Below are positions 1 through 4,441 of a stretch of DNA of 5,914 nucleotides, piece by piece; position 1 is the first letter of the stretch; each line of letters begins with the position of its first letter. The translations under genes and the position numbers were made by a program. Location of the stretch: positions 1 through 5,914 of the forward strand of contig CADEHD010000138.1 of NCBI GenBank assembly GCA_902827055.1, in the 5' to 3' direction. Origin of the DNA: an uncultured Chloroflexota bacterium (GTDB taxonomy: Bacteria; Chloroflexota; Dehalococcoidia; UBA2979). The notes below the pieces were generated by a model. That model did not search any database, had not been told where the DNA came from, and saw only the letters and a program-made list of their open reading frames with translations.

Positions 1-1
1 C

Positions 2-265
2 CTCGATCGGACCGCCGAAGGCAAGCCCTTCGACGCCGTGTACGTGTCGCAGCTCAGCGCCGACGCCGCGCCTGCGCTCGCGGCGCGGCTCGACGAGCTG
101 AGCGAGGCCGATCGCTGCCTGGTGACGGAGTCGCTGCGGCGCTATGAGGTGCAGGTCGGTGGGGCGCCCGTGGCACGGCCCGGGTGGCGGGCGTGGAACT
201 ACGGACGTTCGCGTGCCGCCGACGCGATCGACGGCCTGCCGGAGCCGTGCGTGTCGCTGCGGTAG
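2..265 (+). CDS. Unrecognised protein, C-terminal end only (5' partial)
   Basis: The frame is open from the left edge of the window to a TAG stop and gives the last 87 residues of a protein whose start lies outside. I do not recognise the family. The visible part starts with a hydrophobic stretch (DAVYVSQLS, residues 11-19) that could be a buried beta strand. An Ala/Leu/Glu-rich segment (about 22-47) that should be helical follows, then a Trp/Arg/Tyr-rich end with RPGWRAWNYGRS at 59-70. There is no membrane segment or metal-binding cluster. Codon use is GC-rich at third positions, like its neighbours, which supports real coding. A GTG lies at position 38, but the frame continues upstream of it in the same style, so I treat the gene as truncated by the window and not starting there. 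The gene converges on the PLP enzyme downstream with a gap of 52 bp. I assign no function. Confidence 0.6.
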   Translation, partial: LDRTAEGKPFDAVYVSQLSADAAPALAARLDELSEADRCLVTESLRRYEVQVGGAPVARPGWRAWNYGRSRAADAIDGLPEPCVSLR

Positions 266-317
266 CGGGTGCCCAGGCGGGCGGCGCACCTCGGCGCGCC
301 GACACCGCCCGAGGGCG

Positions 318-1472
318 TCATCCCGTCGCCGGGCGGCGGGCCGCCTCGGCCGCGCGCGCGAAGTCGGCCACGAGCACCTCGAGCGGGCGGCGGAGCAGCG
401 TCGGGTTGCACGCGAGGAGGTGCGCACCCCACGCCGGGGAGGGATCTGGCACGTAGACCCCGGCCCCGTCGAGTTGCGCCACGAACGCCTCGGCGTCGAT
501 CGCCGCGTCGACGTGCAGGGGGATGACGTTCGAGCCGTGCTCGAACGGCGCGCAGCGCAGGCCCGGGACCGCCTCGATGGCCACGGACCAGGCGCGCATC
601 CGCTCCATCACCTCGACGTGCCGCGTCTCGAGGCCGTCCATCCCATCGAGCGCGAGTGCCGCAGCCAGCGCCGCCGAGGGCAGGCTGCCTCCGAACATCC
701 GACGATCGTGGTGCATGCCCTCCAGCAGTGCCGCGGGCCCCGCGAGGATTGCCCCGAACGGCGCCGGCAGGTACTTCCACAGCGAGACGTAGACCGTGTC
801 GAAGAGCGCGGCGTACCCGCGCGGAGGCACACCCGTCGCGGCGCTCATCATGAACAGCCGCGCGGCGTCGAGGTGCGTGCCCACGCCGCGGTCGCGACAG
901 AGGTCAGTGAGCGCGCGCAGCTCCTCGAGGGGGACGACCTGGCCCGCCTGGCGCCGGACCGGTGACTCCACCACCATCGCGCCGACCGGATTCAGGACGC
1001 GGCCGCCGAACGCCGCGTCGAGGGCGGCGCGCAGCTCATCGAGGGTGAAGCACGGGCGCCCCGGGGCCAGTGGCACCACCGCCAGCCCGCTCAGGCGCTG
1101 CAGGGCGTCGCCCTCGTCCTGGAACAGATGACTCTCCGCGGGCACCACCACCCGAGGATGGGCACCTGCGAGGCGGCGCGCCGCCAGGTGGTTGGCGAGC
1201 GTGCCCGTCGGCAGCCAGACCGCCGCCTCCTTGCCGAGCAGCTCCGCCCAGCGCGCCTCGAGACGGGCGACCACGCCCCCGAGTGAATAGTCGTCCGCCT
1301 CCAGCGCACCAGCGGCGGCCAGCCGCGCGATGCGCTGCGCGAGCGCCGTGGGCGACTCCGGCTCACCATCGCCCGCGAAGAGCACGGCGTCCGGGCGGTC
1401 GCGCAGCGTGCCCAGTCGAGCGGCACTCGAGCGGGGCTGCGCTGTCGTCCCTGGAGGCGTCTCGGATGGCAT
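318..1472 (-). CDS. Threonine aldolase / beta-eliminating lyase family PLP enzyme
   Basis: This encodes 384 residues, a usual length for fold-type I PLP enzymes of the threonine aldolase family, which split L-threonine or related beta-hydroxy amino acids into glycine and an aldehyde in the cytoplasm. Visible landmarks are GKEAAVWLPTGTLANHLA (80-97, cofactor phosphate region), ESHLFQDEGD (113-122, with His115 as the likely ring-stacking residue), ESPVRR (169-174), HLDAARLF (200-207, Asp202 facing the pyridine nitrogen) and SLWKYLPAPFGAIL (230-243, with Lys233 as the predicted Schiff-base lysine). RRMFGGSLP lies at 258-266. The classical family has an N-terminal RSDT motif, HxDGARL and SKGLGAP. 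This protein lacks RSDT and reads DAARL and WKYLPAP, so it belongs to a divergent subgroup and its substrate is uncertain. The ATG at 1472 is chosen because GAGG sits 7 nt upstream. The same frame stays open further upstream only as an antisense shadow of mazG. It diverges from mazG. Confidence 0.88.
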   Translation of the reverse strand: MPSETPPGTTAQPRSSAARLGTLRDRPDAVLFAGDGEPESPTALAQRIARLAAAGALEADDYSLGGVVARLEARWAELLGKEAAVWLPTGTLANHLAARRLAGAHPRVVVPAESHLFQDEGDALQRLSGLAVVPLAPGRPCFTLDELRAALDAAFGGRVLNPVGAMVVESPVRRQAGQVVPLEELRALTDLCRDRGVGTHLDAARLFMMSAATGVPPRGYAALFDTVYVSLWKYLPAPFGAILAGPAALLEGMHHDRRMFGGSLPSAALAAALALDGMDGLETRHVEVMERMRAWSVAIEAVPGLRCAPFEHGSNVIPLHVDAAIDAEAFVAQLDGAGVYVPDPSPAWGAHLLACNPTLLRRPLEVLVADFARAAEAARRPATG

Positions 1473-1479
1473 GTGACAA

Positions 1480-1483
1480 CCTC
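1480..1483 (-). promoter_or_regulatory. Ribosome binding site of the PLP enzyme
   Basis: The minus strand reads GAGG followed by 7 nt and then ATG at 1472. This fixes the start within a frame that otherwise runs open for about 690 further bases upstream. Confidence 0.6.
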
Positions 1484-1494
1484 GGGGTGCGACG

Positions 1495-1503
1495 CGACTG
1501 TAG
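1495..1503 (-). promoter_or_regulatory. Putative -10 promoter element of the PLP enzyme gene
   Basis: The minus strand reads CTACAGTCG, with the hexamer TACAGT at 1502-1497. Transcription would be expected to start near 1490, giving a leader of about 18 nt that holds the GAGG ribosome binding site. The nonamer fits the CTANNNTCG pattern seen upstream of three other genes in this window. I see no clear -35 box. Confidence 0.45.
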
Positions 1504-1528
1504 CGCTCGGCTGGCCCCGAACGCCCGC

Positions 1529-1537
1529 CTATACTCG
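1529..1537 (+). promoter_or_regulatory. Putative -10 promoter element of mazG (leaderless)
   Basis: The sequence CTATACTCG contains TATACT at 1530-1535, a close match to the bacterial -10 consensus and conspicuous in such GC-rich DNA. Six bases separate the hexamer from the GTG at 1542, so transcription would start at or next to the start codon and the mRNA would be leaderless. No good TTGACA-like box lies 16-18 bp upstream. Confidence 0.6.
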
Positions 1538-1541
1538 GGCA

Positions 1542-2648
1542 GTGGTGACTGACCCGCACACCCCGGACATCCCGCCCAGCGCGGCCCGCGACGACCTCGC
1601 GCGCTTCATCGAGGTGCTCCGCGCGCTCGACCTCGGCCCGGCCGACGTGCAGGTGTACGCGCCGGCACATCCGTGGTTCGACGCCGGCCGCCCGCTCCTG
1701 GTGCTGCCTGCCGCCTTCGATGCCGCGCGCGCGGCGAGCGCCGACCGGTACCCCGCCGACCACCCTGCCAGGGTCGTCATCGCTGGCGTGGCGCGGCCCG
1801 CGCTCGTGAGCGAGCTGCCCGCCGAGGCCGACGCGTGGCTGATCGAGCCACTGCCTGCCGAGGAGGACGCACGCGCCCTGCGAGGCCTGCGCGCGGTGAT
1901 GGAGCGCCTCTACGGTCCCGCCGGTTGCCCCTGGGATCGCGAGCAGACGCACGAGACCCTGCGGACCTACCTGCTGGAGGAGAGCTACGAGCCCGTCGAC
2001 GCGATCGACCGGGGGGACCTCGAGGCGCTGCGCGAGGAGCTCGGCGACCTGCTGGCGCACCTGTTCATGCACACCGCGATGGCGCAGGAGGCCGGCGAGT
2101 TCGCGCTCGAGGACGTCACCGAGAGCGCCGTGCGAAAGATGGTGCGGCGCCACCCCCACGTCTTCGGAGACGAGGCCGCCGGGAGTAACGAAGAGCTGCT
2201 CGCGCGCTGGGACCAGATCAAGGCCGCCGAGCGAGGGGCCGCGGGCGGCGCTCGCAACGACGAGGCCCCGGGCGCGCTCGCCTCGGTACCGCTCGCGGCT
2301 CCAGCGCTGCAGCGCGCGCAGTCACTGCAGCAGCGGGCCGTCCGCGCTGGCGCCCTCGAGCCCGCACGCGACGGGATCGCCGCGCTCGCCCTCGCGGTGG
2401 ACGAGCTGGCGGCGCAGCCCGACCCGACCAGGCTCGGCGCAGCGCTGTGGGCGGCCGTGCGCGTCGCACGAGAGCTCGACGTGGATGCCGAGGAGGCGCT
2501 GCGGACGCGCGCGACCGCGTTCGCCTCGGCCTTCGCCGCACTCGAGCGCGAAGCGCGGGCTGTCGGGGCGCCCCTCGATGGGCTGCCTGTCGAGCGGCGT
2601 GCGCTGCCGTGGGCAAGCGCACCAGCCCCGAGGACAGGCGCGCAGTAG
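1542..2648 (+). CDS. mazG: MazG-type nucleoside triphosphate pyrophosphohydrolase
   Basis: MazG hydrolyses NTPs or dNTPs to the monophosphate and pyrophosphate in the cytoplasm, clearing damaged or excess nucleotides. The 368-residue product has a clear catalytic MazG domain at about 112-229. It begins CPWDREQTHETLRTYLLEE (129-147) and carries the metal-binding EExxE...ExxD set (Glu146, Glu147, Glu150, Glu166, Asp169) and RRHPHVFGD (202-210). A second MazG-like repeat at about 247-345 keeps the framework (ALQRAQSLQQRA, ELDVDAEEALR) but has GAALWAAVR where ELGDLL-type acidic residues are expected, so it is probably structural. Residues 35-105 (VYAPAHPWF, DRYPADHPARVVIAG) resemble the C-terminal end of the tetrapyrrole-methylase domain fused to MazG in YabN-type proteins, without its front half. 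I choose GTG 1542 over GTG 1545 and GTG 1473 because a TATACT box ends 6 nt before it. There is no ribosome binding site. Confidence 0.9.
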   Translation: MVTDPHTPDIPPSAARDDLARFIEVLRALDLGPADVQVYAPAHPWFDAGRPLLVLPAAFDAARAASADRYPADHPARVVIAGVARPALVSELPAEADAWLIEPLPAEEDARALRGLRAVMERLYGPAGCPWDREQTHETLRTYLLEESYEPVDAIDRGDLEALREELGDLLAHLFMHTAMAQEAGEFALEDVTESAVRKMVRRHPHVFGDEAAGSNEELLARWDQIKAAERGAAGGARNDEAPGALASVPLAAPALQRAQSLQQRAVRAGALEPARDGIAALALAVDELAAQPDPTRLGAALWAAVRVARELDVDAEEALRTRATAFASAFAALEREARAVGAPLDGLPVERRALPWASAPAPRTGAQ

Positions 2649-2673
2649 AAAGCACAGCGCCCCGCGCCCGCTG

Positions 2674-2682
2674 CTACACTCG
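2674..2682 (+). promoter_or_regulatory. Putative -10 promoter element of the thioredoxin-like gene
   Basis: CTACACTCG contains TACACT at 2675-2680, in the gap after the mazG stop. Transcription would start near 2687, leaving a leader of about 63 nt before the ATG at 2750. It differs from the mazG element CTATACTCG at one base. I see no clear -35 box. Confidence 0.5.
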
Positions 2683-2736
2683 AATGGCGGTCGGCGCGAT
2701 GCCGGACGCGAACGAGTTTCGACCCAACACCCTCAC

Positions 2737-2741
2737 GGAGG
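2737..2741 (+). promoter_or_regulatory. Ribosome binding site of the thioredoxin-like gene
   Basis: GGAGG is followed by 8 nt and then ATG at 2750. It selects this start over in-frame ATGs at 2684 and 2699, neither of which has a Shine-Dalgarno sequence. Confidence 0.75.
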
Positions 2742-2749
2742 TTCGCTTC

Positions 2750-3343
2750 ATGGCCAGTAGTACGTCAGTCGTCACCCCGGAGCGCTACGCGACCGGTATC
2801 CCCTCGTACAAGGAGTGGATCGCGGCGATCGGGCAGCGGCAGGCGGAGTTCCAGCGCCACTACGACGAGTTCCAGCTCGGCAGCGAGGACATCGCGTATT
2901 TCAAGAAGCTGGTCCAGGAGAAGGGCCTGAAGGCGCTCGTCATCGGCGAGGACTGGTGCCCGGACGTCTGGCGCGGCCTGCCCGTGATGGCGCGACTGCA
3001 GGAGGCCACGGGCATGGAGGTGCGCTACTTCATGCGCGACCAGAACAAGGACATCATGGCCGAGTTCCTCAAGAACGGGGAGTTCGAGTCGATCCCGGTG
3101 TCCGTGTTCTACGACGGCAACCACAACTACCTCGGACACTGGATCGAGCGGGCGAAGCTCGCGGACGAGCAGATGGGCGAGGTACGTCGGAAGTCCCTGC
3201 CGAGCCCGATGCCCGAGCAGGGCACGCCCGAGTACCTGGCGGCGATGGACGCGGCGCGCACGGCCGCCATCGATGCGGCCGAGCCGTGGCGGCAGGCGCA
3301 GATCCAGGAGATGCGCGAGCTGCTCGAGCGGGCGCTCGCCTAG
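2750..3343 (+). CDS. Thioredoxin-fold family protein with a single active-site cysteine
   Basis: The 197-residue product has a thioredoxin-like core at about 57-140: a strand (LKALVIGED, 60-68), the active-site segment DWCPDVWRG (68-76), the next strand (EVRYFMRD, 90-97) and the cis-proline segment ESIPVSVFYDGN (113-124, Pro116). No signal peptide or membrane segment is visible, so it should be cytoplasmic. Classical thioredoxins have CxxC. Here the second cysteine is a valine (Cys70-Pro-Asp-Val73) and no other cysteine occurs in the protein, so dithiol-disulfide exchange by the usual mechanism is not possible. A monothiol, peroxidase-like or non-redox role is more likely. An N-terminal helix (about 20-42, IPSYKEWIAAIGQR onward) precedes the fold and a charged helical tail follows (about 158-197). 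As I recall, the WCPDV variant occurs in other family members, so it is probably not a sequencing error. The gene appears to be transcribed alone. Confidence 0.82.
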   Translation: MASSTSVVTPERYATGIPSYKEWIAAIGQRQAEFQRHYDEFQLGSEDIAYFKKLVQEKGLKALVIGEDWCPDVWRGLPVMARLQEATGMEVRYFMRDQNKDIMAEFLKNGEFESIPVSVFYDGNHNYLGHWIERAKLADEQMGEVRRKSLPSPMPEQGTPEYLAAMDAARTAAIDAAEPWRQAQIQEMRELLERALA

Positions 3344-3378
3344 CGCGGAGCGCTTCTCGTCACACGCGCCACACGCAC

Positions 3379-3405
3379 ACCGGCCGCCCTCCAGGGGCGG
3401 CCGGT
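3379..3405 (+). terminator. Hairpin terminator after the thioredoxin-like gene
   Basis: A perfect 11-bp inverted repeat (ACCGGCCGCCC, loop TCCAG, GGGCGGCCGGT) lies 35 bp past the stop codon. The plus-strand side continues TCGTATCT, which is only weakly U-rich. The minus-strand side has no T run. It therefore fits rightward termination better than termination of the convergent gene, although a strong stem between two convergent genes could serve both. Confidence 0.65.
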
Positions 3406-3497
3406 TCGTATCTCCGTACCTCCGAGCGCTCACGCACGAGCGTCATCGCGGTCGCTGCGCCGCCCTCGATGACTGCGCGGCGCCGAGGGCAGCGCGC

Positions 3498-4283
3498 CTA
3501 GTCCTCGGCGGCTCGCCTGACCGGGGCGGGGCGTGGTGTCTCGTTCCGAGAGGCGTCCGCGCGGGGCGTGTCGCCGTCGGGCGTGCCGCCGACGCGCGAG
3601 ATGGGGCGTCGGCGTGCGAGCGGGGACGGGGCTCCGCTGCGTGGCGCGCTCCCGGCACCGTTCGCGCCATTCGCGCCATTCGAGGCGTTGCTTGGGCCGC
3701 TCGAGGCAGCGCTTGATGCCGCCGTCGCCGCAGCCACCGGCTCGCGGGCGGGCTCGTCGTAGGCCTCGTCACCCGCGGAGAAGTCGAGGCGTGGCGCGGC
3801 GCGGCTCGCGGGCGGGGCCACCGGCGCGGAGGCCATCGCGCGCGGCGTCGCGCAGTGCGGGCAGTACCGCCACGCGTGCAGCATCAACTGGTTGCAGCGC
3901 GGGCAAGGCTCCTTCAGCGCTGTGCCGCAGTAGGCACAGACGCGGAAGTCTGCCTCCGCCGGCCGGCGGCAGCTGGGGCAGGCGCTCAGGGTCTGGATGT
4001 CGGCCAGGATCGCCTCTTGCTCGATTTCCCGGTCGTAGGCGTGCTGTAGCGTCTCGGCAGGCCGCAGCGCCATGTAGATCGGGAGGCCGATCAGCGGCAG
4101 CACCACCACGATGCTCACGCTCACGGCCTGGGAGATGGGGTCGCGCGTGCGCGCGGAGATGTCCCGGTAGGTCCAGATCACCGTCGCGAGCCACATGAGG
4201 GCCAGGTAGCCGATGACCAGCGTCGCGGCGAGGCGGGCGGTCGCCTGCCAGTCGCCGCCGGGCCAGCTGATGAGCACGTCCAC
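3498..4283 (-). CDS. Two-helix membrane protein with double zinc ribbon and disordered tail
   Basis: The 261-residue product starts at GTG 4283, chosen because GGAGG lies 6 nt upstream. The frame also contains an ATG at 4415, but that extension is Arg/Pro-rich and has no supporting signal. Residues about 16-38 (LAATLVIGYLALMWLATVIW) and 50-72 (VSVSIVVVLPLIGLPIYMAL) are two predicted membrane helices joined by a short basic loop (YRDISARTRD). Two C4 zinc ribbons follow: CPSC (102-105) with CAYC (116-119), and CPRC (127-130) with CPHC (141-144). Residues about 150-261 are Ala/Ser/Pro/Arg-rich, without predicted structure, and include a short NGANGANGA repeat (202-210). Similar membrane-plus-zinc-ribbon proteins of unknown function occur in Chloroflexota, from memory. 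The ribbons probably bind protein or nucleic acid next to the membrane, but the role is not known. It is convergent with the thioredoxin-like gene and divergent from the helicase gene. Confidence 0.8.
   Translation of the reverse strand: MDVLISWPGGDWQATARLAATLVIGYLALMWLATVIWTYRDISARTRDPISQAVSVSIVVVLPLIGLPIYMALRPAETLQHAYDREIEQEAILADIQTLSACPSCRRPAEADFRVCAYCGTALKEPCPRCNQLMLHAWRYCPHCATPRAMASAPVAPPASRAAPRLDFSAGDEAYDEPAREPVAAATAASSAASSGPSNASNGANGANGAGSAPRSGAPSPLARRRPISRVGGTPDGDTPRADASRNETPRPAPVRRAAED
3661..3687. repeat. Short tandem 9-bp repeat in the tail of the zinc-ribbon protein
   Basis: TTCGCGCCA occurs twice in tandem (3661-3669 and 3670-3678), and a degenerate third unit, TTCGAGGCG, follows. 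On the coding (minus) strand the units encode the Asn-Gly-Ala repeats of the disordered tail. The period is a multiple of three, so copy-number change would keep the frame. Confidence 0.7.
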
Positions 4284-4289
4284 GTTGCG

Positions 4290-4294
4290 CCTCC
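4290..4294 (-). promoter_or_regulatory. Ribosome binding site of the zinc-ribbon membrane protein
   Basis: The minus strand reads GGAGG, then 6 nt, then GTG at 4283. This places the start 44 codons inside the longest open frame. Confidence 0.7.
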
Positions 4295-4315
4295 GCTGCT
4301 GGGGTCGGTGAGGCC

Positions 4316-4324
4316 AGACTACCA
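4316..4324 (-). promoter_or_regulatory. Possible extended -10 element of the zinc-ribbon gene
   Basis: The minus strand reads TGGTAGTCT, fitting an extended -10 (TGnTANNNT). Transcription would start near 4309, giving a leader of about 26 nt with the GGAGG site. It lacks the flanking C and CG shared by the other four promoters, so it is less certain. Confidence 0.33.
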
Positions 4325-4358
4325 CGCCGCCCGGAGCAGGTCTGTCGAAAGCCGTTCG

Positions 4359-4378
4359 TGCCACGCGAGACGTGGGCA
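4359..4378. promoter_or_regulatory. Imperfect inverted repeat in the divergent intergenic region
   Basis: CCACG (4361-4365) and CGTGG (4371-4375) are inverted around CGAGA. With one bulged G, the arms extend to TGC at 4359-4361 and GCA at 4376-4378. It lies between the two divergent promoters, a typical place for an operator, but five base pairs in DNA this GC-rich can easily arise by chance. No regulator is identifiable. Confidence 0.25.
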
Positions 4379-4427
4379 GGCTGTGGAGGGGGCGTCGATA
4401 GCGGCATCGCGCCATGCGGAGTGGGGA

Positions 4428-4436
4428 CTAAGATCG
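4428..4436 (+). promoter_or_regulatory. Putative -10 promoter element of the helicase gene (leaderless)
   Basis: CTAAGATCG contains TAAGAT at 4429-4434. Seven bases separate it from ATG 4442, the spacing expected for a leaderless transcript, as at mazG. There is no Shine-Dalgarno sequence at this start and no clear -35 box. Confidence 0.45.
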
Positions 4437-4441
4437 GTGGA

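Noticed and set aside
268..290. GGTGC/GCACC inverted repeat between the first gene and the PLP enzyme, as a terminator candidate.
   Set aside because: It has only five base pairs, a 13-nt loop and no T run on either strand. The 52-bp gap shows no convincing terminator.
144..965. A 273-codon plus-strand open frame over the PLP enzyme gene.
   Set aside because: It is Arg/His-rich with no motifs and lies antisense to well-conserved PLP enzyme motifs, so it is a shadow of high GC content.
1473..2159. The PLP enzyme frame stays open on the minus strand for another 229 codons upstream, antisense to mazG.
   Set aside because: The added residues have no recognisable domain, the strand opposite encodes a clear MazG protein, and the enzyme starts at 1472 with a ribosome binding site. 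Long antisense frames are usual at this GC content.
2765..3433. A 222-codon minus-strand open frame over the thioredoxin-like gene.
   Set aside because: The Leu/Arg/Val-rich composition is typical of antisense frames, the terminator hairpin lies inside it, and no start signal supports it.
4346..4358. SOS (LexA) box upstream of the helicase.
   Set aside because: The half sites CGAA and TTCG are 5 nt apart, not the 6 nt of the known Gram-positive-type motif, and the inner C and G are not both present. It is kept only as part of a low-interest dyad note.
4284..4415. Longer zinc-ribbon protein starting at ATG 4415.
   Set aside because: The extra 44 residues are Arg/Pro-rich without pattern and would cover the RBS and promoter region. 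GTG 4283 has GGAGG at ideal spacing.
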